Shown one piece after another: positions 31,603 to 43,514 of a stretch of 64,000 nt of DNA. The stretch comes from Maratus speciosus (taxonomy: Eukaryota > Arthropoda > Arachnida > Araneae > Salticidae): assembly GCA_963932465.1 (NCBI GenBank), contig OZ010787.1:33236087-33300086 (forward strand). The letters are read 5' to 3'. The notes beneath the pieces were generated by a model. It was not told where the DNA came from. It ran no database searches and was given only the letters and a program-made list of their open reading frames with translations. Each line of letters begins with the position of its first letter. Position 1 is the stretch's first letter. The position numbers were made by a program, and so were the translations under genes.

Positions 31603-31803
31603 CACTAGAACGGCGGGAAATTTTACTGAAGTTTAATAAAAAATATTTCACATCAGAATTTTCCCTTAAAACTATTTAAAATATTTAATTAAGTTATTTT
31701 TGTGCAACGCATATTATTCTTATGTTATAATAAGTTTTCTGGTACGAATAGACACGTATTCATTTGGCAAGGGTCAAAATGACCCCTCGCCGCCGTTCTA
31801 GTG
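31603..31803. mobile_element. T2-family TTAA element, complete
   Basis: 201 bp between TTAA at 31599-31602 and 31804-31807; TIR CACTAGAACGGCGGG ... CGCCGTTCTAGTG. Left subterminal CATCAGAATTTTCCC; GGTCAAAATGACC palindrome near the right end. Confidence 0.88.
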
Positions 31804-31809
31804 TTAATG

Positions 31810-32161
31810 TTCTTATTATATAAAAAACATGCTATTGAATCAATTAAAATTACTGGGTTATATATAGAGGTACAATCAATATAAAATAAGCATTTGAAAC
31901 CGAGGATTTTTGATAGAATATAAATTAAATATTGCCACGTGAATTTAACGTTAGTATCTTCAGATCGCTTCTAATTAGTGAAGATTTAAGAAAGAATGCA
32001 TAAATTGTATATGTTTTCGAGCTGATTTGATACAAGAAAATTAAATAATATGTTTAAAAAATGGGTATTAACATTTGAATTTTTTAATATTTATTTTTAT
32101 TTATTAATGTAGACGACACCCTGTGACAAAATAAATAACATATATATATATATAAGTTCTA
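31810..32161. other. Noncoding interval
   Basis: A+T-rich sequence with a TA microsatellite near 32140; no element or gene seen. Confidence 0.45.
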
Positions 32162-32370
32162 CCAGAAATTTCTGTCGATAATGTTATTACACGGTTATTT
32201 ACGTAATGTTTTACCGATAATTTACGATAGTTTCTCATTGTTTTCACGTTTCGCATTAAGGTGAAAACAAGAGGAATTTTATCATTTCAAAAAAGTGGTG
32301 CCATTAAAGAAATCTGAATTTTAAAAAATTAGGCGGGAAATAACATTATCGGACAGAACTTTCCGGTAGA
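32162..32370. mobile_element. Palindromic short element
   Basis: TIR TCTACCAGAAATTTCTGTC ... GACAGAACTTTCCGGTAGA, followed by GATAATGTTATT inverted on the other side. The centre (TTTATCATTTCAAAAAAGTG, GTGCCATTAAAGAAATCTGA) matches the centre of the element at 9867-10122 although the termini differ. TSD unclear. Confidence 0.65.
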
Positions 32371-32374
32371 CCTC

Positions 32375-33299
32375 ATATTTATAAAAAACGTTTTATGAAT
32401 TAAAAACATACATTTTTTCTCTTGGGTTATTTATAATTGGAGTTATAGCTATCTTTCGGAGGGAGTTTTCTTTTTTTTAGTTTTTATAATAAATACCTTA
32501 AACTTTAATAAATTGAAAACATTTTTTATCTAAAAATTTTCGTTTTCCGAAACTTGAAAATGGAAATATGGATATATTTAAAGAATTTATTTATTTAAAG
32601 CAAAAAAAAAAAAGAAATAGCTTTTAACGAAAATTCAAACAGGTCATTCATACAAAAACTCAAAATATGATTCTGAATGTATTCAAAGAAGCTATTCCTT
32701 TGTTTAGTACAATCATTCAGAGTAACTTTGATCCATGGGGTATTACTTAGCGCCACGTCCTATTTTTCAATATGTTTGACTTCAAAAGGCTGAAAAAACT
32801 CCAGTGATACACTGTGTTGGAAAGGTCATAAACTGGGATTTCTACTCTTTATTTTATGACATAAATTGGCAGCATTATACACAATTAATTGCATCATCCA
32901 ACTATTATTGTGAAGTACTGTTTTCAAGTTAATTTTGAATGCTGTTTTGAAGTTGTTGTAATACAACTACCTTTTTAGAGTAAGTAACAATATACCAATT
33001 TATGAGACATATTATTATCTAAATGTTCTGAATGTGTTATTATTTTACGATTATGTAATAGTCAGTAAAATGTAAAATTAGAAGGGACTACCATTTTACC
33101 TTATTTTTAGTATAACTTTGAGCTGGCTTAAAGTTAGGCATAGGTTTATTGTTTACTGATAAATGATGTATAATTTTCTGTTCATAAAAACTATGTGAAA
33201 TGATGATTAAAAAATGCAAAAATAAAAATCATATCTGATGGTTATACGAAAATACCATTTTCCTGTCAAAAATTCACCATATGTGCACGTATATTATAT
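32375..33299. other. Noncoding interval with a diverged dispersed repeat
   Basis: Positions ~32640-32760 (ACTCAAAATATG, GTATTCAAAGAAG, TCCATG) resemble ~36220-36320. No gene. Confidence 0.4.
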
Positions 33300-34530
33300 A
33301 TGAACTAGCAAGATAGCCCGTCAAAAATGACGGAATATGAGATATAAAGATATATACAACACATGTGAAAGAATATGAGTTTTTCTCGCTTGTTCCACAG
33401 TAATATATGAAAATAACAGATTTTAAAAACGAAATTCATTTATGAAAAACTGTAATACAGTAGAAGACCACTAATCCGGACAGCTTGGTTCCAAGTGTTG
33501 TGCGGGTTTGAGGATTTTTGCGGATTACAGGTCATGTCTATATTTTAAAATTAGATATATGTCTTCTTTATTCTAAATAAATTGTATAAATATTGAAAAA
33601 AATGCGTGTGTATATGAAATGAAACAGGAATACGTTGCCAGAAAGTATATTGCCAATTTTCCTTCTTCGCCAAGGTCGGCGGAATGGCCGTTAAAGTGGA
33701 AAAGTGCCGATAATTTAAATTTTGTATCCGACTACATAAAGCGCGGCACTTTTCCAGTATAGGGGCCTTTGCGTACTTTTTAAAAGTTTGTCATAATTTG
33801 GGCTTCAGAAGTGAGATTTTTTGCCAAAAGATATAAGCAGCTATGAAAACAAAATTAATGAAATTTTAAGTTTACTTATATATAATCTATAAACATTTCA
33901 TTTATATTATTGTTGTATTTTTATATACAATTTACTTCAGCTTGTATACAAAAATAGTTAAATAGCTTCTTTATATTAAATAAATTGTATAAATATTGAA
34001 ACATTACTCGTGTATATGAAACAGTGAATAAGTTGCTAGGAATTATGTTGCCAAATTTCATTTTCTCTATCTCATCAAGGCCCCTATACTGGAAAAGTAC
34101 CTAAAGCGCATTAAAATCGGGCAGTTTAAACTCAAACAGTACAACGCCGTCTATTGGCTGTTATGTTTTCAGTAGCATCGGGTTGAGGATGTAAAGACGT
34201 ATATTTTCATATATTATCCGTTAAATTCTCAGCCAAAGATTTTGTAAAAAAACCCTTAAAAGCGCGGAGTTTAAATGAAATTTTTGTGACCTCGATTATA
34301 AAAGATCAATTGTTTTAAATGGCAATTTCGCCAAATTAGCCAGCTATCACAAAGTTTGCTTCATATATGACAACTTATTTTTGTCGCCAAATTTCGCAAC
34401 ATTTCGCCAAGTTGGTTTACATTTGGTGCTTCTGTGGTAACCCAGCATTAGTAATTTCCAATAATTACTCATTACAATGAGGCGGTCCTACCGGAATTGT
34501 GAGGGACACACAGAGACTTGGATTTTATAT
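33300..34530 (+). repeat. Possible non-LTR retroelement or SINE debris
   Basis: Begins near CTAGCAAGATAGCCCGTC and ends near GAGGGACACACAGAGACTTG followed by GATTTTATATAAATAGAT, a tail form reminiscent of RTE-like elements in invertebrates (from memory). Inside, a ~410-bp unit is tandemly repeated in diverged form (33549 and 33955: AATAAATTGTATAAATATTG). No open frame survives. Confidence 0.35.
33463..33540 (+). repeat. pogo/Tigger-like terminal sequence
   Basis: TA followed by CAGTAGAAGACCACTAATCC, then GCGGGTTTGAGGATTTTTGC and GGATTACAGGTC. This is the style of pogo/Tigger TIRs (TA target, CAGT start, AATCCG words). No matching opposite end or transposase was found. Confidence 0.4.
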
Positions 34531-34662
34531 AAATAGATGCCGAAACCGTACATTGGATATAACATGTAAATATTTTGAAAAATATGTGTAAAATACACAA
34601 AATTCATTTAAAAAAGTTATTTGGTGCTGAGCTACTGAAATTTGACACCTCATATATTCGAC

Positions 34663-34852
34663 CAGGGATGCCAGTTTGGTCTCAAATTTTAATCCGACAT
34701 TTTAAATTCATACCGGAAATTTCCAAAGAAATTTTTTACTTTATGTGATCGTTAAATCTCTCTTATTAAATAAAGTATAAAATACTCTTCTTTATTTCTG
34801 CTATGTACACTAAATTTCTGAATAAAAATGGAGGACAAACAGGCAACTCTGC
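34663..34852. mobile_element. Short TIR element with 7-bp TSD, S6-like
   Basis: 190 bp, left CAGGGATGCCAGTTTGGTC, right GACAAACAGGCAACTCTGC, flanked by ATTCGAC at 34656-34662 and 34853-34859. The TGCC core of the terminus resembles the S6 family. The centre contains CTTATTAAATAAAG. Noncoding. Confidence 0.72.
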
Positions 34853-35104
34853 ATTCGACATTTTTTACCCTTGTTTGATTAATACTAGTACTAGTATGTA
34901 CTACTGTAACTATGGCTATATTATTGAGTTAAAGCATTGAAAATTGTTTTTCATTGCAGTTTTTTGGTTTATGAGAACTAAAAATAGTTCTTTTTTGCTA
35001 AATATTTATGGTTTTCTACTTCCACTCTTCTTATGCATAACATTCGTTGTAATATCATAAATTATACAAATCTTGTAATGTTGGGAAATGTAAATTTGGA
35101 GTTC

Positions 35105-36400
35105 TTAACCCCTTAACAGTGTGGCCCGAACTGGATTCAGGCGCACTTTGCTTGCTTCGTTATTAAAAGCATTTTGATACCACTAATTTGTAACTGTAAA
35201 TTTATCTTTATTGATTGTCAGATATTTTTCGATTATTTTTCTTAAATATTTTAGTATGGAAAAAGTGGTTACGGAAGATTAGAAGTAGAAAAAGTTACGG
35301 AAGATTAGTGGAAGGTCAGCAGCTAAGGGCAGATGGAATAATGCGCACAACCTCTTAGCTATTTAGACATGTTTCCCCGAAACTTGCTTTCCCTTCTTTT
35401 TTAATCAGAAATTAAGAATTTCTGAAAAAAGAAATTTAAATTTATGTAATCAAGTAATATCTGTCTTTAAATAAAGCGGAAATTACTATTCAGAATGCTA
35501 TGGAAATTTCTGAATAAAAAAAGAGGCCATACTGGAGAACCGTGGTATGAATCCTTATAAACGATAATTTCAGTTATACTGAATGAGTAATTAATATGCG
35601 AGCATGCTTATTAGTCATATTGTTCATGAAAATATCCATCCATTTTAGTAGAAAGCACATAAGAGGGCAAGGGGGGAGGGTGCAGACTACAACTATTTTT
35701 GAATAGACATTTTTGCCTTATTTGATCGAAGAATTTTGCTATTAAATAAAGCGAAAATGTCTATTCTTAAAATGTTGCGTACTGAAACTGTCCTTTTTGC
35801 TTAGTGCAATTTTTCCTTAATATGATGTCTACAGTCTCCAAAACAACACTAATTTGCTAAAATTTTATAAAAAGTATTGACTTATCGTAAAAATATTTTT
35901 AAATCATCTATTATCGTCATTTCATTTCAAGATCACTGAATTTAAAAAAATGAGTTTTAAGGGTTTATGATTTTATGATTTTTATGAATTATTATTATTA
36001 TTTTTTTTTTTTGCTTCAAAATAATAGAAAAACTTCTAAAAATTAAAACCCTTTACTATAAATATTTTGAATTTCCATAAAATGTAAAGCCTCTTTCATC
36101 TTAAAAATATTAGTTCTTTAAAATATCAAACCAGATTTTAAAACAAAAATTAGCTTATTATTGAAATTCAAATAATTTAAATAGTTCTTCTATCGTACAG
36201 AAAAGAAAGTTTTTTAAATTACCTTCTCAAACTCAAAATATGTTTCTTTTGGTATTCAAAGAAGGTATTTCCTTAATTAGTAAGCATACGTTCTTTGCAT
36301 TCCATGTGTCAACAAAAGGGAATGACGCGCCCACCCTCTTAGTTATTTACGCATGTTTTCCTGAAAGTTGACTCCCTTATTCAAATTGTTGTCATTGCAC
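35105..36400. repeat. Mixed decayed short-element debris
   Basis: TTAACCCCTTAACAGTG at 35107 looks like one end of a TTAA element, and ACGGAAGATTAGTGGAAGG near 35300 like an S6 end. A dyad GACATTTTTGCCTTATTTGA ... TAAATAAAGCGAAAATGTC lies at 35707-35763. Two related ~65-bp segments (near 35330 and 36318: GCGC.CAACCTCTTAG.TATTTA) are dispersed repeats. No gene. Confidence 0.4.
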
Positions 36401-37231
36401 CACTTTAATTAAAGTATGAACGCTTATCTTAAATTATTTATGCTGGATTTTTTAAATTTAAGTTCTGCAGTAAAGACACGTTCTTAAAAGTTAAACTGTT
36501 GTTTAACTTAAAATATTCTACAATTTTAATGAATGATAAAATTCGACCAATCAACGTGTAATGAGTGTACGTTTAAGCTTTTATTTCAGTCAACCTAAAA
36601 TTCTTTGATAAACATTTGGATCATTTTCTAATTTAAATAAAAACAAAACTTGTTATTTAAGCATTAGTGCTAATATCTCGTCTTCAAGTATGCGATTGTA
36701 ATTTGTTTGCGTTTTGAATAACATTTTCTCGTATTTTACTTATGCTACTTGGCATTGGAATGCAATATTGTGCGGACTTTGACATATTTTACCCACGGTA
36801 TGAATTCTTTTGCGTCGGAAAGAAATCCTTTAAAAATATAACAAAAATTTAAGAAAAATTAGAATAACTTATGCAGTCGCGAACTTGGTTAATACGAGAA
36901 GAAAGGGAATTATAAATGTCCTCGTCTTAAACGTTCACAGATAGCATTTTTAATTTGCAGAAAATTTGCAGCAGTCTTGCTTTGAAAACCTGCAAAGTTG
37001 CAGCAAGCGCAGCATGACAAGACTAAAAATTTATAACAAGACTGCAGCAAGACAACGCAAACGCCGAAGTCACCACATTTTGAACTTGCAGCTAACTTGT
37101 CGTGCGAGTTAAATTCATGCTGTATCAAATTTATTGCAAATTAACGGCAAACAAGTGATCCAAAATACAGCAAAGTCGCAATCTTTCCCCGACCTACTAT
37201 CTCTTTACAACTGTTACACTATAGGTTAGCC
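36400..37231. other. Noncoding interval with clustered GCAGCAAG words
   Basis: Between 36950 and 37130 the words GCAGCAAG, GCAGCAGTCTTGC, ACTGCAGCAAGAC and CTTGCAGC recur in both orientations. A 72-codon minus-strand frame across it has biased Cys/Leu content caused by the repeats and is not supported as a gene. CAGTCGCGAACTTGGTTAAT at 36872 could be a decayed pogo-like end. Confidence 0.4.
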
Positions 37232-37968
37232 CAAAGCGATATAAGTAAACGTCCTATCTTAAATGGGAGGGGTAACCGCAAGATTAAAGGCGAGGTCACA
37301 TCAATCAAGGTCGCGCGCCACGTAGCGGACTAGGTTAAACTACAGGAAGATGCCTAACTGTTTTCTTACTTCACACCACTAAAATTGTAAAAATTTTTTC
37401 ACCTTGATTAATAGCTAAAATTTCCCTTACAAAGCGAAGAAAACTTTGTGGTGTCAAGTGCATCTGGTGTCAGTTTCGCTACGCCATTATTTATAGATAA
37501 ATGTGGTAAATAAAATTCAGTTTTATGAGTGATTAAAGATTTAGAAAATATACGCAGATGTTAGATATACTGTCACCGCCCCCTGAATACTAGGCCTGAG
37601 CGCTGGACCAAAAATGGCGGCTGCCGAAGGCGGATTTTTTTCAGCGTGTGTACGGTCCCTTAAATATTCCTACCAATAATTTTTTTCCAGTTTTTTCCGC
37701 TTCATTTTTCTGAGAATAAACTAGACATAGAAATCTTTTGTAAAATACTGGTGTCGACATTTAAGGGACCGTACCTACGCTAAAAAAAATCCGCCTTCGG
37801 CAGCCGCCATTTTTGTGTCAGCGCTCAGGCCTAGTATTCAGGGGGCGGTGATACTGTCATATATGACGTCACACTAAAAGCCCGTGTATGTGGATTATCA
37901 CCCCGTCCACACGATGGCGCAACTGTGTTAATGTACGCCCGAATCCAGTACTAAGTTTGCCCGCTTAC
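37232..37968. mobile_element. K8-family element, right end decayed, carrying a C7 element
   Basis: Begins CAAAGCGATATAAGTAAAC, and in reverse orientation follows 14920-15363 through GACATCAATCAAGGTC-type words, AACTACAGGAAGATG, ACACCACTAAAATTGT, GACGTCACACTAAAAGCCCG and CCAGTACTAAGTTTG. The final ~15 bp no longer match the TIR. Split by the C7 element at 37574-37850. Confidence 0.75.
37574..37850. mobile_element. C7-family element, complete
   Basis: 277 bp, TIR of ~70 bp: CACCGCCCCCTGAATACTAG ... CTAGTATTCAGGGGGCGGTG, running inward through GGCCTGAGCGCTG, CAAAAATGGCGGCTGCCGAA and GGCGGATTTTTTT. The 7-bp TSD ATACTGT lies at 37567-37573 and 37851-37857. Noncoding. Confidence 0.9.
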
Positions 37969-37969
37969 G

Positions 37970-40020
37970 GCTAACTACTTCGGAGTGATCCAAATCTGGA
38001 CTATTGATGCGGACACAACTCAGAAGGTGCATGCATCATTCTTATCACCATAACCAAGTTAAGGTAAAATACGCACATTTCAATACGAGCCTTGGTGCCA
38101 ACCGAATAAAATTTCTGCAATTTCTGCGTATGTGCTGAATGTCTATTCTCTCAACAGAGTGATTTTTTGCTTTCGTCCCTTTCGTGAATTAAAGACAGTC
38201 TTGCCATCAGTTTCACATCAAACTGCTCATGCAAGTGGGGGATAGTATATCTTGTGGGAAATTTGCTTCGAATTTCTCAATTCAAATTTATCATGACAAG
38301 ATAATGTCAGAAAAAATCAAACTTGCTGCTAATGTTCATGCTATCTGGGTTACTTGTAGTATCAGAGAAGACTATAAAAATCTTAAAACCACACACATAA
38401 TAAAAATAACCATTATTATTAATTGCTCTAACTATTCAAACGCTAAAATTAATTTAATATCATATAGATAATGTGAAATATGCAGTCTTATCTTTCTGAG
38501 AAACATTTCTTTAGACGGGGTGGTAAGAAAGCACATTCACGTAAATTTAATTCCTCATTAGCATCTGCAGAAAAAAAATCGATAAATTTTAATTGCATAA
38601 AAGGGAAATTCCTTTGTAAATTTCACATATCTCGTCATAAAACGCCAAGAGCCATTTTTACATTTTCGTCATTAGGTCGCATGTAATAAAATTGCATTAG
38701 AGCATCTAAAGCATATTAAGCTTCATAATAATATTGATGGCTTTTGGCAAATTCCGCTGTGATGTTTTATTTTATTTGTTAAACTCAGCATGTTGCTATG
38801 GTTTTTATTTTCGTTTTATTTTATTTATTTTTTATTACAAGAGATTAGGTTAAAATTTAGGGAAACAAAGTTGGCATCTGTTCTGTTTTGTATTTTAGAT
38901 AAAAAAGGAATTTTTTTGAGTGTTTATCTCTCATATTGTTTGTTGAGATGAGCGAGTTTTTTAGAATATTCCGTCAATTTGTTCCAAAAATATCATGGCA
39001 AGAACCAATATAGTGAAGTAAGAAATATATTAGGACAATCTTTTTTATGAAACAGTACGGTGAGCCTTATTTAAGGTAAAATTAATCTTTGTTTTTGTAA
39101 ATATGTACATAACTATCAATGTCAAAGTTTATTCATATGTCTTTTTTTTATTATTTCAAAGAACGCAAATAAATTTTTTGATCAGCAAAACAAGTTTTAT
39201 CAATTTAAAATTTCGAATCTAATATTGTGCTTGACACATAAACAGAAATTAAGATTTATTTTTTAAATCAACGGTAGATCTTCATACTCGCTGTCAGAAT
39301 TAATAAAGTTTTTATCGGTGCAGTTGTAAACATTTTTTGTTGCGTTTTGTAAACATTTCTAAATGGTTATATTTGTGACAATTTTTCAAGCATCATCCTG
39401 AAGACAAATTTGTTCCAACAAATTTACTTTGGTTGCTCCATTTTCTCAATGAAATGTAAACAGCGACTTAGCGTTAGGATGGGGTGGGGTTGATAATTTT
39501 TCTACCAGCGTTATTATATAGAAATTTTGCCTTTATTTAATGATTAAACGTTAAACTATTAAACAAATTAAAATTTACCGCATATTAATACTGGAAGCAA
39601 AATGATTGAGCACCCCCCCCCACTCCTAACGCTACGCCACGGAATGTAAAGTAAGAAAACATCTTAAGGTCGCATTCTTTTTTTGTTGATGATTACTTGC
39701 TTGGCAACATTCTCTATTAATCCTTGTGATAAAAAAGCATAAAGGTAGACTAGAGAAACGGAAATTTGGTAAACAGTTTGGAACGCTGTGGATCCTACAG
39801 TCCCGTGGAGGGATTTTCTTGTTAATTCTACCCTACTTTCCGCCGAAATTTAGATTCAAATTAGAAAATACTTTGCTCGTATTATCCGTGATCTTACTTT
39901 AGTTGTTCGTAATAAATGAGAAAAACTTAATATAATTTAAATGATGAACCATCGTTAATGTGCAAATAGCTCATTTTAGACGTATCCTCGTATTAGTCGT
40001 GCTCGTATTAAACGAGTTTG
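37970..40020. other. Noncoding interval
   Basis: No domain recognised. Two frames (38229-38471, 80 codons; 38480-38686, 68 codons) lie close together, are K/N/S-rich and show no repeat or motif; I would not call them genes. A core-type dyad (AGAAATTTTGCCTTTATTTAA) occurs near 39520. The end near 39985-40024 (CGTATTAAACGAGTTTGACTG) looks like an inward pogo-like terminus, possibly paired with 36872. Confidence 0.35.
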
Positions 40021-40309
40021 ACTGTATATGTATAACATAAAATTTGCCTTGAATTTTATTTAAATTAAATTTCTTATTTACCCTTCATTTGCTAATAGTT
40101 TTGGCAAATTTTGATTTTAATTTTGATGTTTTTTTTTTAATTAAAGCGACAGAAAAAAATATAATTTGCATGATAAAGATTTACAAGCAAAAGCAGACAA
40201 AATTATTTATATTTTCGATACATTTTTGTTGTTGTTGTTGTTGCTTAAAAATCATTCAAAATCTGCTAAATACACTATCAAATAAAGAAAATATTAATTT
40301 TTTCAGAAA

Positions 40310-40449
40310 AAATGGATGAAAGTTGTATGTCATTTTTTTTGTTCAACCATGGGGAAAATCTCAAACAGCAGCTGATCCCGCAAAATGAGGGACTGTCGGC
40401 TAGTGCTGCCACCTATTGTAATAATTTTAAATATAAGATATTCGTTACA
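40310..40449 (-). repeat. Start of the 3' LTR of the gypsy element (partial)
   Basis: On the minus strand, directly after the end of pol, the sequence TGTAACGAATATC begins, followed by GGTGGCAGCACTAGCCGACA and GGGATCAGCTGCTG. A TG start right after the pol stop is what a 3' LTR should look like. Its far end and a matching 5' LTR beyond 47130 were not found, so its length is open. Confidence 0.45.
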
Positions 40450-40452
40450 TCC

Positions 40453-41828
40453 TTACATCCTTACACTCTGGTTCCTCAGACGTCTCAACAAGGGACCAGA
40501 AACATTTTTTTTCTTTGACCTACCACGTTTCCTAAATGCAGCAACTGGTTGGTTGGTAACATTGTTGCAAAGTTTTAGTGCAGATGTGTGGTCAGATCCT
40601 AAAGGAACTCCAGGAGCTTGTAAACTGGCAACTTCGTAGGAAGTAGGTGAGCGCTGTGTGAGCACTACATAGGGCCCTTCGTGCCGGGGACTGAATTTGC
40701 CAGTTCTTTTCTGGCCAGCCTTGCTAACGGGATGGAGTTTTACCCAAACATAGTTACCAGGAGAATATTGAGGTCCTTCTCTCCGGTTTCTGACCGCATA
40801 CTGTTTTTTTTTTTTTTTTTTTTTTTTTGGTATTGGCGCTGTTCCACCAAGTCTTTCACTTGCGTAGAGAAATAAGCAAATTTCATTAGATAATGGGTTA
40901 TCGCTGGCACAAAGTTATCATTGTTAATCACAGGTCTGATATTATGGCAAATGTCATGAATGATGCGAGTTTCTCAAACAAACTGTAGCAAAGCAGTCCT
41001 TTCATTTGGCTGTGTTCATAGCAAAACTGATTGTAGGCATTTTTTCTGCCCATGTTAATTGTTCGTTTCCGTCGAGAATACCTAAACGAGGTTTAGATCA
41101 CGGTTTTTTCGTTCAACGGGATTTGCTTGTGGATGATACTCTGGAAATAAAGATTGTTTCTCAGCCAGAAGATAACGCTGTTGCCGCAATACTTCACTGA
41201 AAAATTGAGGACCGTTGTCACTAATTATGCTTTTAGGAAGACCGTACCTCAGAAAAATGTGTTCCAGAAGAGTTACAGCGCATTCTTTGGCTGTGGCAAC
41301 ATTCAATGCGAAAAGTTCTACACATTTTGTAGAGCAATCTTCCACTATGAAGATCCATTTCTTACCGTCTTCAGTTTCAGGTTAGATTCCAAACAAGTCA
41401 ATGGTACGGGTTTCGAACAGTTGACAGTAAATAGGTGTCTGTAACAGTCCAACAAGTTTTGTGTTACTAGCTTTGTAACGAAGACAATCTGCACAATTCT
41501 TGACATAGTTGGTTTTGAAAGTTCTCATACCGGCCCAATAATATCTTTTCAATATTCTGTGATACGTTCCTTCAGCTCCATAATGTCCGTATGTTAGTGA
41601 ATCGTGATGACTTTTTAAAATTTTATTTCTTTCATGTACAGGAAAAACTAGTTGTTCTTCTTCAGAATCGAAATTTGGAGCATAGCAATATAAGACTCCT
41701 TGGTTTACAAGATATCCTCGCTCTGTCCAATTTGCATAGTCTGTGCCTTTTTTACAGAACTCGAAAGCTTCGATGATTTTTCATAAATCATCATCTTTCA
41801 ACTGACCTTCTAGAATAGAGGAAAACGT
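40453..41828 (-). pseudogene. Gypsy integrase
   Basis: Order on the minus strand: FSSILEGQLKDDDL then a stop; a His/Cys zinc domain (YGHYGAEGTYHRILKRYYWA ... NYVKNCADCLRYK); the catalytic core with first Asp in VEDCSTKCVELF, second in IISDNGPQFF and Glu in NPVERKNRDL (41082-41345); a basic C-terminal domain (GNYVWVKLHPVS, KFSPRHEGPYVVL) ending FRKRGRSKKKN...LLRRLRN near 40453. All three D,D,E positions are recognisable, but stops and shifts separate the parts. A T-tract lies near 40805. Confidence 0.8.
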
Positions 41829-43505
41829 CCAAATACCGGCTACCACTTTTGTTTTCAATCTAGATCATACAATTTTCAAAATTAATAAAATAAAAAGTGA
41901 CAGCAGGGTACCTTGACACGTGATACACCTGCTTAGATAAAATAAAATCAGTTTAAAAGGCGTTTTCTGTTTATAAAACGCAAAATTCCGAAAGTCTTCA
42001 AATTTTGAGTTTTTAAAATGGGGTCTAAATACCGGCTACCTAAGTTTTTTTTTTTTCAAAAGATCATACAAATAGAGCTAATGACAATTATTAAGGAATA
42101 AGAATATTATTTTAATAAATTGTATTGATTAATAATATATCTTATGCAGAGAAAAAATACGCAATTTTTAATGAATATGTTTTTTTGTCAATTTTTTTAA
42201 ATTCTTTACCACTATCTCTCACAGTCTTCTTCCCATTATGTTTCTAATTTTGTTTTTAACGTGTAAAACAAAAAAAAACTTTCTGATTGAAATGAGAATT
42301 ATTTCATCTGAAAAAAATCAAAAATATAATATCACTCTCTGTGTCGGTATAGTCCCTATCAGCCCACAGATCGCATTCTTAGCATTGACCCCGGAACCCC
42401 CTTCCCCATTCTTGTCCACAGAAAAAGCACCACGCAGAAGACACAAATTTATCATCTTCCTGTGTTGGATATTTTCCTTTTTCACTTTTTTAACCCTCTC
42501 GTTGCGTAATATTTTTTATCAAAATATAATTAAAAATTGCGTATTTAAGCCCTTCGTGACGAGCGTCTTTTAAGAATTTTTATTCTTTTGTCAGCGGTTT
42601 TTCAAAACAAAATTTTTTATCTAATTTAATCGGGGAAATACTCCGATTAAATAAGGCAAAATTTACAATAAAAAAATAACTGGTGGGAATAATCAATCAG
42701 GGTTAATTAGACGGAAAAAATGCGTCCCCGAGGAAATCTCGGGTTGTGCAAACTTTGCTACTTTTACGTTGCCCGAGGAAATCTGGGGTTGCGCAGCGAG
42801 AGGGCTAAAATCAAATTTCTGCCTCTTTCGCCTAGTTTACTCCGTCATTTTTTTCTTTCTCTTCATATTTATTACAGGCAATTTTCTAGTGTCCAACAGC
42901 GCTTTTTCGGAAAGTGATCCGGTAACCAGTATCGGTCCTGAAGAATTACGACCATGGCTGCTTTTTTCATATTGCGAAATGGGACAGGAACAATTTCTGA
43001 ACCATTTAAATTAATTTATTAATTATGGAACTATTTAAATTAATTTATTTTCCTCCCCTTCAAGCAGAGCAACAGAGTGAGGTCCAAATACAGGCTAGCC
43101 GGTATTTAGACCGCTCTAGGTAGCCGGTATTCGGACCAATGCTATGTTTAATTTAAAATCGGTATTACTCATTCATATAATAAAATACCAATAATGTGCA
43201 CGTGGCAACTAAGAGCTAAATATATCTAAAAAATAACTTAATCAACAATTCAAGGCAATATACGATCAGTATATTTAAAAAAAATGAGAAACACATATCT
43301 GAAAAACTTTTGATGTACCAGATTACGTAGATTCGACACTTTTGCATTTACAATTTGTAAATAACACAGACTTCAACGACGTACTTTTCGTAACATTCTT
43401 CTCTCAATTAAACTTACAAACTCTGCCTATCACCGCTAGGCTGCGCTGCGCTCAGTTCTCAGAACACCTAGTAGCCGGTATTTGGACCCTAGCCGGTATT
43501 TTGAT
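41829..43505. mobile_element. Insertion bounded by GTCCAAATACCGGCTA repeats
   Basis: ~1.68 kb between RNase H and the integrase zinc domain. Left edge GTCCAAATACCGGCTACC; right edge GTAGCCGGTATTTGGACC and TAGCCGGTATTTTGATC. The same 16-bp word recurs at 42022 (plus strand) and near 43082-43135 (both strands), so both ends carry subterminal repeats. No coding gene recognised inside. A TTAA-type segment lies at 42550-42712. No TSD was found, so exact ends are provisional. Confidence 0.65.
42550..42712. mobile_element. TTAA-type segment, CCCTTCGTGACGAG end
   Basis: TTTAAGCCCTTCGTGACGAG at the left matches the start of the element at 57668-57866, as do GCGGTTTTTCAAAACAAAATTTT, ATTAAATAAGGCAAAATTTAC and AACTGGTGGGAATAAT. 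The right end is decayed. Confidence 0.6.
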
Positions 43506-43514
43506 CTTCTCCTG

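Noticed and set aside
38229..38686. Two neighbouring frames (80 and 68 codons) as one split gene
   Set aside because: No recognisable domain and lysine/asparagine-rich composition expected of A+T-rich DNA; no splice-site support.
41006..41444. Plus-strand frames over the gypsy integrase as genes
   Set aside because: They are antisense shadows of the minus-strand integrase.
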